A DNA stretch of 64,000 nt from Pseudomonas thivervalensis (GTDB taxonomy: Bacteria > Pseudomonadota > Gammaproteobacteria > Pseudomonadales > Pseudomonadaceae): positions 248,001-312,000 of the forward strand of contig NZ_LHVE01000007.1 in NCBI RefSeq assembly GCF_001269655.1, written 5' to 3'. The position numbers and the translations under genes were made by a program. Numbering within the stretch: position 1 is the first letter of the stretch; each line of letters begins with the position of its first letter. Below are positions 18,884 through 30,840 of the stretch, one piece after another. A model generated the notes under the pieces. The model was not told the origin of the DNA, did no database searches, and was given only the letters and a program-made list of their open reading frames with translations.

Positions 18884-19234
18884 ATGGCGTTAGCCCCTAA
18901 GCTAAATCTGTCCCGCAGGCTGGGTGTGGCGGCTTTGGGCTGCGCGTCGTACTGGTCCATCAGTCCCGTAGGACAACTGATTTGAGTTTAGTCCGCTTTC
19001 CATGGCAGGCATAAGTCTCGTCTCAACGTCCATTACCTGCCGAACATGGCATGTTTGAAGAGGTTAGAGCGAAAGTCGTGCCATTCGGTTCATTACGGTA
19101 AAAACCGATTAGGAATCAATGGATTGAAAACAGCTTGCGGTAGCTTCGCGACGTGGGTTTGGCGGTTCGCCTGGTTTGGCATCGACCAAGGCCGGCATTG
19201 TGACGGTAAATCGTCACGACGCCGGCCCGGGTCA
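18884..19234. other. Intergenic region with strong hairpin
   Basis: A 351-base gap between two minus-strand genes. At 19190-19227 there is a GC-rich stem (GGCCGGC...GCCGGCC, with an inner GTGACG/CGTCAC pair) just beyond the yciK stop, probably its transcription end, although a long T tract is lacking. The rest (18900-19180) should hold the promoter of the diguanylate cyclase gene; I recognise no gene in it. Confidence 0.45.
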
Positions 19235-19975
19235 TTATTGCGCGTTGAACGCCTGACCGTTGACGCCGGTGCTGTCCGGGCCCATGAGGTAAAGGTAGAC
19301 CGGCATGATTGCTTCGGGCGTTGGATTATTGAGCGGGTTTTCTCCCGGATAGGCCTGGGCGCGCATGCTGGTGCGGGTGGCGCCGGGGTTGATGCTGTTG
19401 GCGCGCACCGCGGCGACGGTATCGACTTCGTCGGCCAGGGTCTGCATCAGCCCCTCGGTGGCGAACTTGGACACACCGTAGGCGCCCCAGTACGCCCGGC
19501 CCTTGCGGCCGACGCTGCTGGAGGTGAATACCACGGACGCATCCTTGGACAGCTTGAGCAGGGGCAGCAAGGTGCTGGTGAGCATGAACATCGCGTTGAC
19601 GTTGACGTGCATCACCCGCATGAAGTTCTCACCGGACAACTGTTCCAGTGGCGTACGCGGGCCGATGATCGAGGCGTTGTGCAGCAGGCCGTCCAGATGC
19701 CCGAACTCGGTTTCGATCATCGCCGCCAGTTCATCGTATTGATGCGGCAGGGCGGTTTCGAGGTTGAACGGGATCACCGCCGGTTGCGGATGACCGGCCG
19801 CTTCGATTTCATCGTAGACCTGGGTCAGGTTGGCTTCGGTCTTGCCCAGTAACAGTACCGTGGCACCATGGGCGGCGTAGGCTTTCGCCGCAGCGGCCCC
19901 GATCCCGCGACCGGCGCCGGTGACCAGGATCACCCGGCCATTGAGCAGGTCGGGGGGGGCGGAATAATCAAACAT
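19235..19975 (-). CDS. yciK: YciK family short-chain oxidoreductase
   Basis: A 246-residue SDR with the NAD(P) motif TGAGRGIG near residue 20 and the catalytic Ser-Tyr-Lys set (FTSSSVG, then YWGAYGVSK). Homologues are called YciK; the physiological substrate is not established. It lies downstream of mupP and ubiG on the same strand, separated from mupP by a REPIN, an order kept in pseudomonads. Confidence 0.88.
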   Translation of the reverse strand: MFDYSAPPDLLNGRVILVTGAGRGIGAAAAKAYAAHGATVLLLGKTEANLTQVYDEIEAAGHPQPAVIPFNLETALPHQYDELAAMIETEFGHLDGLLHNASIIGPRTPLEQLSGENFMRVMHVNVNAMFMLTSTLLPLLKLSKDASVVFTSSSVGRKGRAYWGAYGVSKFATEGLMQTLADEVDTVAAVRANSINPGATRTSMRAQAYPGENPLNNPTPEAIMPVYLYLMGPDSTGVNGQAFNAQ

Positions 19976-20045
19976 AAAAAAACCTCAACAAAATAAAGCG
20001 GCACGGGGGCGGTGGCGCACAGCGCTCAAGGCGAACGAGCTTTTT

Positions 20046-20133
20046 GTGGCGAGGGAGCTTGCTCCCGCTGGACCGCGAAGCGGTCCCCAGGCGACGGCTT
20101 CGCCGCCGGACGGGAGCAAGCTCCCTCGCCACA
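20046..20133. repeat. REPIN (GTGGCGAGGGAGC family)
   Basis: A direct unit GTGGCGAGGGAGCTTGCTCC at 20046 and an inverted unit ending CTCCCTCGCCAC at about 20132, between mupP and yciK. Confidence 0.9.
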
Positions 20134-20148
20134 AAAAGCGATATCAGC

Positions 20149-20820
20149 TCAGCAACCGCACAGCGCGTTATCCAGCACTTCGCGCAGGGCCAATGGGTGA
20201 TCGATCACCACATCCGCGCCCCAGTGCTTGGGGTTGTCGTCCGGGTGGATATAGCCGTAGGTCACCGCGCAGGTCTTGGTGCCGGCGCTGCGGCCGGACT
20301 CGATGTCCCGCAGGTCATCGCCGACGAAGAGCACGCTGGCCGGGTCCAGTTCGAGCATCTTGCACGCCAGGATCAACGGTTCCGGATCCGGCTTGCTGTT
20401 TTTCACATGGTCAGGGCAGATCAGCACTTTCGAGCGCTCGGCCAGGCCCAGTTGCTGCATGATCGGTTCGGCGAAACGCACTGGCTTATTGGTAACCACG
20501 CCCCAGATCAGGTTGGCCGCTTCGATATCGGCCAGTACCTCGGCCATGCCGTCGAACAAGTGGCTATGGACCGCGCACCCCTTGAGGTAGCGGTCGAGGA
20601 ATTCCTGGCGCAGTTCCTCGAACCCCGGTGATTCCGGGTCCATGGAAAAGGTCACCGCGACCATCGCCCGCGCGCCGCCGGAAATCTCGTCGCGAATGTG
20701 CTGGGTGTTCATCGGTGGCAAGCCACGGTCGGCGCGCATGGCCTGGCAGATGGCGATGAAATCCGGCGCGGTGTCGAGCAGCGTGCCGTCCATGTCGAAG
20801 AGAACCGCTTTGAGACGCAT
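20149..20820 (-). CDS. mupP: N-acetylmuramic acid 6-phosphate phosphatase
   Basis: MupP dephosphorylates MurNAc-6-P in the Pseudomonas peptidoglycan recycling route that feeds UDP-MurNAc and contributes to fosfomycin tolerance. The 223-residue HAD hydrolase has motif [11 protein letters not shown], motif II VVTNK and motifs III/IV around SKPDPEPL and FVGDDLRD. Gph-type phosphoglycolate phosphatases look similar; the position next to ubiG and yciK supports mupP. The start ATG follows AGGAGT, which lies inside the end of ubiG, so the two are co-translated. Confidence 0.9.
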   Translation of the reverse strand: MRLKAVLFDMDGTLLDTAPDFIAICQAMRADRGLPPMNTQHIRDEISGGARAMVAVTFSMDPESPGFEELRQEFLDRYLKGCAVHSHLFDGMAEVLADIEAANLIWGVVTNKPVRFAEPIMQQLGLAERSKVLICPDHVKNSKPDPEPLILACKMLELDPASVLFVGDDLRDIESGRSAGTKTCAVTYGYIHPDDNPKHWGADVVIDHPLALREVLDNALCGC

Positions 20821-20824
20821 CGAA

Positions 20825-21523
20825 TTACTCCTCGCGCAGGGTTTGGATCATGTAGTTGACGTCAACGTCGGCGGCCAGCTTGTAGTGCTTGGTCAGCGGG
20901 TTGTAGGTCAGGCCGATGATGTCCTTGACCGTCAGTCCGGCCATGCGGCTCCAAGCGCCCAGCTCGGAAGGGCGGATGAATTTCTTGAAGTCGTGGGTGC
21001 CGCGTGGCAACAGCTTCATGATGTATTCAGCGCCGATGATGGCGAACAGGTAGGCCTTCGGGTTGCGGTTGATGGTGGAGAAGAACACCTGGCCGCCCGG
21101 CTTGACCATGCTAAAGCAAGCGCGGATGACCGAGGACGGGTCCGGCACGTGTTCGAGCATTTCCAGGCAGGTGACCACGTCGAATTGGCCGGGCATTTCT
21201 TCGGCCAGGGCTTCGGCGGTGATCTGCCGGTATTCCACGCTGACGCCGGATTCCAACTGATGCAGTTGTGCCACCGCCAGCGGCGCTTCGCCCATGTCGA
21301 TGCCCATCACCGTCGCCCCGCGCTGGGCCATGGCTTCGCTGAGAATGCCGCCACCGCAACCGACGTCGAGGACTTTCTTGCCGGCCAGGTTGACCCGTTC
21401 GTCAATCCAGTTGACCCGCAGCGGGTTGATGTCGTGCAGTGGTTTGAATTCGCTTTCGCGGTCCCACCAGCGATGGGCCAGGGCTTCGAATTTGGCGATT
21501 TCGGCGTGGTCGACGTTGCTCAT
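20825..21523 (-). CDS. ubiG: Ubiquinone biosynthesis O-methyltransferase
   Basis: UbiG carries out both SAM-dependent O-methylations of ubiquinone synthesis (2-polyprenyl-6-hydroxyphenol and the demethylubiquinol step). The 232-residue product has SAM motif [17 protein letters not shown], motif post-[11 protein letters not shown] and the family end segment [13 protein letters not shown]. It lies four bases upstream of mupP. Confidence 0.95.
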   Translation of the reverse strand: MSNVDHAEIAKFEALAHRWWDRESEFKPLHDINPLRVNWIDERVNLAGKKVLDVGCGGGILSEAMAQRGATVMGIDMGEAPLAVAQLHQLESGVSVEYRQITAEALAEEMPGQFDVVTCLEMLEHVPDPSSVIRACFSMVKPGGQVFFSTINRNPKAYLFAIIGAEYIMKLLPRGTHDFKKFIRPSELGAWSRMAGLTVKDIIGLTYNPLTKHYKLAADVDVNYMIQTLREE

Positions 21524-21584
21524 GTGCAGATCCTCGAAAAGCTTGAAAAATCAGGTGTCCCGAGCCATGGCTCAAGGGGCATGG

Positions 21585-22916
21585 TTATTCGTTGTGGCCG
21601 CTGATGCGACGGCCCCAGGCCTGGGCCGTGGCGATCAGTTTCGATTCGTCCATGCGGGTCAGACGGCCATCTTCCAGTAACGGCTTGCCGCCCACCCACA
21701 GGTGCTTGACGCAATCGCGGCCGGTGGCATAGATCAACTGCGACACCGGGTCGTAGATCGGCTGCTGGGCCAGGCCCGACAGGTCGAAGGCCACCAGATC
21801 GGCGGCCTTGCCGACTTCCAGCGAGCCGACGGTCGCGTCGATGCCCAGCGCCCGGGCGCCATTGAGCGTGGCCATGCGCAGCGCCCTATGGGCGTCCAGG
21901 GCCGTGGCCGAACCGGCGACCGCCTTGGCCAGCAGGGCGGCGGTGCGGGTTTCGCCGAGCAGGTCCAGGTCGTTGTTGCTCGCCGCACCGTCACTGCCAA
22001 GGGCGACATTGACGCCAGCTTGCCACAGGCGTTCCACCGGGCAGAAACCGCTGGCCAGCTTCAGGTTCGATTCCGGGCAGTGGATCACGCTGCAATTGCT
22101 TTCTACCAGCAAGGCCTGGTCTTCGTCGCTGATTTGAGTCATGTGCACGGCCTGGAAGCGCGGCCCCAGCAGGCCAAGGCGCCCAAGGCGAGCCATCGGC
22201 CGCTCACCTGTGTTATCCACAGCCTGCTGCACTTCGAAGGCGGTTTCGTGAACATGCATGTGAATGGCGGCGTCCAGTTCCTCGGCGATCACGCGGATTT
22301 TCTCCAGGTTCTCGTCGCCTACGGTGTAGGGCGCGTGCGGACCGAATGCGACTTTGATCCGTGGGTGGTGCTTGAGGTCGCCAAACAACTCGATGCCCTG
22401 ACGAATGGCTTCGTCGGCGCTGGCGGCTCCGGGGATCGGGAAGTCGAGGATCGGAATGGCGATCTGCGCACGGAGCCCGCTGTCGTGGACGCACGTGCTG
22501 GCGATCTTGGGGTAGAAATACATGTCGGAGAAGCAGGTGATGCCGCCCTTGATCTGCTCGGCGATCGCCAGGTTGGTGCCGTCGCGGACAAAATCTTCAT
22601 CGACCCATTTGGCCTCGGCCGGCCAGATGTGTTGCTCCAGCCAGGTCATCAAGGGCAGGTCGTCGGCCAGGCCGCGGAACAAGGTCATGGCCGCGTGACC
22701 GTGGGCGTTGATCAGGCCGGGACTGAGCAGCATGCCGGGCAGCTCACGGACCTGGGCCGCGTCACACTTCAATGCTTCTGCCCGTGGGCCGATGAACACG
22801 ATGCAACCGTCGCGAATGCCCAGGCCATGGTCCTTGAACACTACACCGGCGGGTTCGACAGGCACCAACCAGGTCGGCAGCAATAATAAGTCGAGCGCAA
22901 CGGCAGGCTTGGGCAT
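21585..22916 (-). CDS. mtaD: 5'-methylthioadenosine (MTA)/SAH deaminase, TRZ/ATZ family
   Basis: A 443-residue amidohydrolase with the metal-binding set [15 protein letters not shown], the later histidine in VHMTQ and the aspartate in [11 protein letters not shown]. The P. aeruginosa homologue at the same position deaminates methylthioadenosine to methylthioinosine, the first step of the MTI route of methionine salvage. The next-but-one step's enzyme, MtnA, is encoded divergently next door, which supports this over a generic guanine or cytosine deaminase call. Confidence 0.88.
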   Translation of the reverse strand: MPKPAVALDLLLLPTWLVPVEPAGVVFKDHGLGIRDGCIVFIGPRAEALKCDAAQVRELPGMLLSPGLINAHGHAAMTLFRGLADDLPLMTWLEQHIWPAEAKWVDEDFVRDGTNLAIAEQIKGGITCFSDMYFYPKIASTCVHDSGLRAQIAIPILDFPIPGAASADEAIRQGIELFGDLKHHPRIKVAFGPHAPYTVGDENLEKIRVIAEELDAAIHMHVHETAFEVQQAVDNTGERPMARLGRLGLLGPRFQAVHMTQISDEDQALLVESNCSVIHCPESNLKLASGFCPVERLWQAGVNVALGSDGAASNNDLDLLGETRTAALLAKAVAGSATALDAHRALRMATLNGARALGIDATVGSLEVGKAADLVAFDLSGLAQQPIYDPVSQLIYATGRDCVKHLWVGGKPLLEDGRLTRMDESKLIATAQAWGRRISGHNE

Positions 22917-22983
22917 CGTGGAACGGTTCCATGGGGTATAAAGGATGGCGAAGTATACCCGAGCGTCTTCGCGGAGGGATCGC

Positions 22984-22989
22984 TATAAT
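22984..22989 (+). promoter_or_regulatory. Probable -10 box of mtnA
   Basis: A perfect TATAAT lies 34 bases before the mtnA start codon in the short mtaD/mtnA divergent region. No good TTGACA-like -35 is visible at 16-18 bases, so this rests on the -10 match alone. Confidence 0.4.
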
Positions 22990-23022
22990 CGGCGGCTTTT
23001 GTTCATGAGTACGGGGTGAAGG

Positions 23023-24099
23023 ATGCGCGATCGACTATTGGCTGCGGAGAAGGTGAAGGCCATCGATTGGCGTGATGGCGTCCTGTACCTGCTGGATCAG
23101 CGTAGCTTGCCGTTCGAGGAGAACTGGATCGCCTGTACCCGTGTCGCCGATGTGGCTGAGGCCATTGGCTCGATGGTAGTGCGTGGCGCACCGGTCATCG
23201 GCATCAGTGCGGCTTATGGCGTTGTGCTAGCGGCGCGGGCCAGGATGGCCGAGGGCGGCGACTGGCAAGCAGCGCTGGAAGCCGACTTTGCCTTGTTGAC
23301 CGAAGCCCGGCCGACGGCGGCGAACCTGTTCTGGGCGCTGGATCGAATGCGCGACCGGCTGGGGCGCTTGAAAGAGCAGGCCGAGCCGCTGGCGGTGCTC
23401 GAGGCCGAAGCCATCGCCATCCACGAGAGCGATCGCGAAGCCAACCTGACCATGGCCCAGTTGGGCGTGGACCTGATCCGCAAGCACCAGGGCAACGCCC
23501 AGGCCATCCTCACGCACTGCAACACCGGCGCCCTGGCCACCGGCGGTTTCGGCACGGCCCTGGGGGTTGTCCGTGGTGCGTACATTGAAGGCATGGTGGA
23601 GCGCGTCTATGCCGATGAAACCCGGCCTTGGCTGCAGGGCTCGCGCCTGACGGCGTGGGAACTGGCTTGCGAGGGTATCCCGGTGACCCTCAACGTCGAC
23701 TCTGCCGCTGCCCACATCATGAAGACCAAGGGGGTGACCTGGGTGATCGTCGGTGCCGATTGCATCGCCGCCAATGGCGATGTGGCGAACAAGATCGGCA
23801 CTTATCAGCTGGCGGTCTGCGCCATGCACCATGGCGTACGCTTCATGGTGGTGGCGCCGAGCTCGATCATCGACATGAGCCTGGCCAGCGGTGACGACAT
23901 TCCGATGGAAGAGCGCGACAAGCGCGAACTGCTGGAAATCGGCGGTAAGGGGCTCGGCGCGGACGTGGACGCCTTCAATCCGGTATTCGATGTCACACCG
24001 GCGGATTTGATCGATGTCATTGTCACCGAGAAGGGCATCATCGAGCGTCCGGACACCGCCAAGCTGGCGCAGTTGATGTGCCGCAAGCGGTTGCACTGA
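23023..24099 (+). CDS. mtnA: S-methyl-5-thioribose-1-phosphate isomerase
   Basis: MtnA converts methylthioribose-1-phosphate to methylthioribulose-1-phosphate in methionine salvage. The 358-residue product has the eIF2B-like fold signatures [15 protein letters not shown], the catalytic cysteine in [13 protein letters not shown] and the aspartate in [11 protein letters not shown]. The ATG at 23023 follows GGTGAAGG. It is divergent from mtaD, whose product feeds the same pathway. Confidence 0.95.
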   Translation: MRDRLLAAEKVKAIDWRDGVLYLLDQRSLPFEENWIACTRVADVAEAIGSMVVRGAPVIGISAAYGVVLAARARMAEGGDWQAALEADFALLTEARPTAANLFWALDRMRDRLGRLKEQAEPLAVLEAEAIAIHESDREANLTMAQLGVDLIRKHQGNAQAILTHCNTGALATGGFGTALGVVRGAYIEGMVERVYADETRPWLQGSRLTAWELACEGIPVTLNVDSAAAHIMKTKGVTWVIVGADCIAANGDVANKIGTYQLAVCAMHHGVRFMVVAPSSIIDMSLASGDDIPMEERDKRELLEIGGKGLGADVDAFNPVFDVTPADLIDVIVTEKGIIERPDTAKLAQLMCRKRLH

Positions 24100-24124
24100 A
24101 GACTTTTGGTGTCTGTTTCACCGC

Positions 24125-24217
24125 CATCGCGAGCAGGCTCGCTCCCACAGTGGATAGTGAGTGTGTCTAAAGTTTCAGGCATAAGGGACCCTTGTGGGAG
24201 CGAGCCTGCTCGCGATG
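24125..24217. repeat. REPIN, outward orientation (GTGGGAGCGAGC family)
   Basis: Here the order is reversed relative to most other doublets. The CATCGCGAGCAGGCTCGCTC unit at 24125 comes first, and GTGGGAGCGAGCCTGCTCGC comes second, ending at about 24217. Confidence 0.85.
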
Positions 24218-24544
24218 AGGCCCTAAAAGGCAACAAATCCCTTGCATTTGGCCCCTGAATCTCCATCCGCAGCGCTTCTAAGCCCCTCTGGTCCCATATC
24301 AGCCTGTCACCGGTCAACTAACTACGCACCATGCGCATCTGGGGGATAGGTGCGTGGCGGCTCTTGTGATAACATCCGGCGGTTTCCAAGGCTGCCTCGC
24401 GAGGTGGCCTTTACTGCGCAGATCCATGGCATAACTCGTTGATTTGTCGTAAGTCGCTGCATGGCATTTGTTCTGCAGCGGCGAGCTTCGTTCGTCCCAT
24501 CTGGATGTGACGAGGTTTCACCAGAAAAAGGAATCAGGCTTCTC
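24218..24544. other. gyrA upstream region with inverted repeat
   Basis: This untranslated stretch before gyrA contains an ACGCACC (24324-24330) / GGTGCGT (24349-24355) inverted repeat. A TTGTGATAACAT segment near 24364-24375 could serve as a -10 region. The frame is open upstream of the gyrA ATG but without a plausible earlier start. No gene is recognised. Confidence 0.35.
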
Positions 24545-27226
<2,682 letters not shown>

Positions 27227-27237
27227 GCGGACACACA

Positions 27238-27268
27238 GGGGGCGGATGAAGATTCGCCCCCTTGTTGT
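27238..27268 (+). terminator. gyrA terminator
   Basis: A GGGGGCG / CGCCCCC stem around a GATGAAGATT loop begins 12 bases after the gyrA stop and is followed by TTGTTGTTTG. Confidence 0.8.
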
Positions 27269-27348
27269 TTGTTGCGTTTGAAAATTTGCGACACTGCACC
27301 ATCCCCTGCCGGGGTAATGCTGCTCTCCTGAGGTTTGTTTGATTCATT

Positions 27349-27440
27349 GTGGCGAGGGAGCTTGCTCCCGCTTGAGTGCGAAGCGCTCACAAAAAAGAGG
27401 GGCCGCTGCGCAGCCCAGCGGGAGCAAGCTCCCTCGCCAC
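27349..27440. repeat. REPIN (GTGGCGAGGGAGC family)
   Basis: A direct unit GTGGCGAGGGAGCTTGCTCC at 27349 and an inverted unit ending CTCCCTCGCCAC at 27440. It lies between gyrA and serC. A decayed CCTGTGGGAG half-unit follows at about 27472. Confidence 0.9.
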
Positions 27441-27534
27441 GGATTCATCCATGTCTTGAGTAAGCGGTACCCCTGTGGGAGTTGTGTGTAGATCAGAAGA
27501 TTTAAGTGACCACCAGATCAGAGCGAGATTGGAT

Positions 27535-28620
27535 GTGAGCAAGAGAGCCTATAACTTCTGTGCCGGCCCGGCGGCGCTTCCTGAGGCGGTCCTGAAGCGT
27601 GCCCAGGGTGAACTTCTCGACTGGCACGGCAAGGGCCTGTCGGTCATGGAAATGAGTCATCGCAGCGATGAGTTCGTGTCCATTGCCACCAAGGCCGAGC
27701 AGGACCTGCGTGATCTGCTGAACATCCCGTCCAACTACAAGGTACTGTTCCTGCAGGGCGGCGCCAGCCAGCAGTTCGCCCAGATCCCGTTGAACCTGTT
27801 GCCGGAAAACGGCAGCGCCGACTACATCGACACCGGTATCTGGTCGCAGAAAGCCATCGAAGAAGCTTCGCGCTACGGTCACGTCAACGTGGCGGCCACC
27901 GCCAAGCCCTACGACTATTTCGCGATCCCCGGCCAGAACGAGTGGAAGCTGTCCAAAGACGCGGCCTACGTTCACTACGCGCCGAACGAAACCATCGGTG
28001 GCCTGGAATTCAACTGGATCCCGGAAACTGGCGACGTGCCATTGGTGGCCGACATGTCCTCGGACATTCTCTCGCGCCCTGTGGATATCTCCCGTTTCGG
28101 CATGATCTACGCCGGTGCCCAGAAGAACATCGGCCCAAGCGGCATCCTGGTCAGCATCATTCGTGAAGACCTGCTGGGCCGCGCCCGTTCGCTGTGCCCG
28201 ACCATGCTCAACTACAAGGTCGCGGCCGACAACGGCTCGATGTACAACACCCCGCCGACCCTGGCTTGGTACCTGTCCGGCCTGGTGTTCGAATGGCTGA
28301 AGGAGCAGGGCGGTGTCGAAGCCATCGGCAAGCTCAACGAAGTGAAGCAGCGCACGCTGTATGATTTCATCGACGCCAGCGGCCTCTACAGCAACCCGAT
28401 CAACAAGACCGATCGTTCGTGGATGAACGTGCCGTTCCGCCTGGCCGACGACCGTCTCGACAAGCCGTTCCTGGCCGGTGCCGACGAACGCGGCCTGCTG
28501 AATCTCAAGGGCCACCGTTCGGTCGGTGGCATGCGCGCCTCCATCTACAACGCCGTCGACATCAACGCCGTCAATGCGCTGATCGCCTACATGGCAGAGT
28601 TCGAGAAGGAACATGGCTGA
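27535..28620 (+). CDS. serC: Phosphoserine aminotransferase
   Basis: SerC makes 3-phosphoserine for serine synthesis and also acts on the vitamin B6 precursor. The 361-residue product starts SKRAYNFCAGPAALP and has the PLP lysine in MIYAGAQKNIGPSG. The start is GTG at 27535, after a GAGATTGGAT segment; the frame is open to 27475, but homologues start here. The last base of its stop is the first base of the pheA ATG, so the genes are translationally coupled. Confidence 0.95.
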   Translation: MSKRAYNFCAGPAALPEAVLKRAQGELLDWHGKGLSVMEMSHRSDEFVSIATKAEQDLRDLLNIPSNYKVLFLQGGASQQFAQIPLNLLPENGSADYIDTGIWSQKAIEEASRYGHVNVAATAKPYDYFAIPGQNEWKLSKDAAYVHYAPNETIGGLEFNWIPETGDVPLVADMSSDILSRPVDISRFGMIYAGAQKNIGPSGILVSIIREDLLGRARSLCPTMLNYKVAADNGSMYNTPPTLAWYLSGLVFEWLKEQGGVEAIGKLNEVKQRTLYDFIDASGLYSNPINKTDRSWMNVPFRLADDRLDKPFLAGADERGLLNLKGHRSVGGMRASIYNAVDINAVNALIAYMAEFEKEHG

Positions 28621-29714
28621 TGTCTGAGCAAGAACTCAAGGCGCTGCGTCTGCGCATCGACGCCCTGGACGAGAAAGTCCTGGAGCTGATCAGCGAGCGC
28701 GCGCGCTGCGCCCAGGAAGTTGCCCGGGTGAAGATGGCTTCCCTGGCCGAAGGCGAAGTGCCGGTATTCTATCGCCCCGAGCGTGAAGCACAGGTGCTCA
28801 AGCGTGTCATGGAACGCAACAAGGGACCGCTGGGCAACGAAGAGATGGCGCGCTTGTTCCGCGAAATCATGTCGTCGTGCCTGGCCCTCGAGCAGCCGCT
28901 GAAAGTTGCCTACCTGGGCCCGGAAGGCACTTTCACCCAGGCAGCGGCCATGAAGCACTTCGGTCACGCCGTGATCAGCAAGCCGATGGCAGCTATCGAT
29001 GAAGTGTTCCGTGAAGTCGCCGCCGGTGCGGTGAATTTTGGCGTGGTGCCGGTGGAGAACTCCACCGAAGGCGCAGTCAACCACACGCTGGACAGCTTCC
29101 TCGAACACGACATGGTGATCTGCGGCGAAGTCGAGCTGCGTATCCACCACCACCTGTTGGTCGGCGAGAACACCAAGACCGACAGCATCAGCCGGATCTA
29201 TTCCCACGCCCAGTCGCTGGCCCAGTGCCGCAAGTGGCTGGACGCTCATTACCCGAACGTCGAGCGCGTGGCGGTCTCGAGCAACGCCGAGGCGGCCAAG
29301 CGGGTCAAGGGCGAGTGGAACTCGGCGGCGATTGCCGGCGACATGGCGGCCGGTCTCTATGGGCTGACGCGTTTGGCCGAAAAAATCGAGGATCGCCCGG
29401 ACAACTCCACGCGATTCCTGATGATCGGCAGCCAGGAAGTCCCGCCGACCGGCGACGACAAGACCTCGATCATCGTTTCCATGAGCAACAAGCCTGGCGC
29501 GCTCCATGAGCTGCTGGTGCCGTTCCATGACAACGGTATCGACCTGACGCGGATCGAGACCCGTCCGTCGCGCAGCGGTAAATGGACCTACGTGTTCTTC
29601 ATCGATTTCGTCGGCCACCATCGTGATCCGCTGGTAAAAGGTGTGCTGGAGAAAATCAGTCAGGAAGCAGTGGCACTCAAGGTGCTGGGTTCCTACCCCA
29701 AGGCAGTTCTTTAA
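28620..29714 (+). CDS. pheA: Bifunctional chorismate mutase/prephenate dehydratase (P-protein)
   Basis: The 364-residue P-protein has an AroQ-type chorismate mutase (residues ~1-90; LRLRIDALDEKVLELI), a prephenate dehydratase domain (VAYLGPEGTFTQAA, and STRFLMIG with the catalytic threonine) and a C-terminal ACT domain (NKPGALHELLVPF, then LTRIETRPSR) for phenylalanine feedback. It makes phenylpyruvate from chorismate. It overlaps serC by one base (TGATG). Confidence 0.96.
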   Translation: MSEQELKALRLRIDALDEKVLELISERARCAQEVARVKMASLAEGEVPVFYRPEREAQVLKRVMERNKGPLGNEEMARLFREIMSSCLALEQPLKVAYLGPEGTFTQAAAMKHFGHAVISKPMAAIDEVFREVAAGAVNFGVVPVENSTEGAVNHTLDSFLEHDMVICGEVELRIHHHLLVGENTKTDSISRIYSHAQSLAQCRKWLDAHYPNVERVAVSSNAEAAKRVKGEWNSAAIAGDMAAGLYGLTRLAEKIEDRPDNSTRFLMIGSQEVPPTGDDKTSIIVSMSNKPGALHELLVPFHDNGIDLTRIETRPSRSGKWTYVFFIDFVGHHRDPLVKGVLEKISQEAVALKVLGSYPKAVL

Positions 29715-29727
29715 GGGCGGATAGCAA

Positions 29728-30840
29728 ATGAGTGGCAACTTCCTCGCACTGGCGCAGCCAGGCGTGCAACAACTCTCGCCTTACGTTCCGGGCAAACCCG
29801 TGGACGAACTGGCCCGCGAGCTGGACCTGGATCCGGCCAGCATCGTCAAGTTGGCGAGCAACGAAAACCCGTTGGGTGCGAGCCCCAAGGCACTGGCGGC
29901 AATCCGCGACGAGCTGGCCGAGCTGACCCGTTACCCCGACGGCAATGGCTTTGCGCTGAAAAGCCTGCTGGCCGAGCGCTGTGGCGTCGAGCTGAACCAA
30001 GTGACGCTGGGCAACGGTTCCAACGACATTCTTGAGCTGGTCGCCCGTGCGTACCTGGCGCCAGGTCTCAACGCGGTGTTCAGTGAACACGCGTTCGCGG
30101 TCTACCCGATCGCGACCCAGGCCGTCGGCGCGGATGCCCATGTGGTTCCGGCCAAGGACTGGGGGCACGACCTGCCGGCCATGCTGGCGGCCATCGACGC
30201 CAACACTCGCGTGGTCTTCATTGCCAATCCGAATAATCCGACCGGTACCTGGTTCGATGCCCAGGCACTGGATGACTTCCTGCAGGACGTGCCCGCGCAC
30301 GTGTTGGTAGTGTTGGACGAGGCCTACATCGAATACGCCGAGGGCAGCGATCTGCCCGATGGCCTGGATTTCCTCGCGGCCTACCCGAACCTGCTGGTTT
30401 CGCGCACGTTCTCCAAAGCCTACGGCCTGGCCTCGCTGCGGGTCGGCTATGGCCTGTCCACCGCGGTGGTGGCCGATGTGCTGAATCGCGTGCGCCAGCC
30501 GTTCAACGTCAACAGCTTCGCCCTGGCTGCTGCCTGTGCTGCCTTGCAGGATGAAGCCTACCTGGCTGAAAGCCGTCGCCTCAACGCGGCCGGTATGGCG
30601 CAGTTGGAAGCAGGCCTGCGTGAGCTGGGCCTGGATTGGATTCCATCGAAAGGCAATTTCATCTGTGTCGACCTGGGGCGCGTCGCTGCGCCGGTGTACC
30701 AGGGGCTGTTGCGCGAAGGCGTAATCGTGCGTCCGGTGGCCAATTACGGCATGCCGAACCATCTGCGCATCACCATCGGCCTGCCGGCGGAAAACAGCCG
30801 TTTCCTCGAGGCGTTGAGCAAGGTCCTGGTTCGTGGTTGA
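29728..30840 (+). CDS. hisC: Histidinol-phosphate/aromatic aminotransferase
   Basis: The 370-residue class I/II PLP aminotransferase has the substrate-binding motif KLASNENPLGASP, the NPNNPTGT motif and the PLP lysine in SRTFSKAYGLASLRVG. It lies between pheA and the tyrA-aroA fusion, which suggests that this HisC paralogue mainly transaminates aromatic keto acids, although histidinol phosphate is the family substrate. It begins at ATG 29728, 13 bases after pheA, and overlaps the next gene by 8 bases. Confidence 0.93.
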   Translation: MSGNFLALAQPGVQQLSPYVPGKPVDELARELDLDPASIVKLASNENPLGASPKALAAIRDELAELTRYPDGNGFALKSLLAERCGVELNQVTLGNGSNDILELVARAYLAPGLNAVFSEHAFAVYPIATQAVGADAHVVPAKDWGHDLPAMLAAIDANTRVVFIANPNNPTGTWFDAQALDDFLQDVPAHVLVVLDEAYIEYAEGSDLPDGLDFLAAYPNLLVSRTFSKAYGLASLRVGYGLSTAVVADVLNRVRQPFNVNSFALAAACAALQDEAYLAESRRLNAAGMAQLEAGLRELGLDWIPSKGNFICVDLGRVAAPVYQGLLREGVIVRPVANYGMPNHLRITIGLPAENSRFLEALSKVLVRG

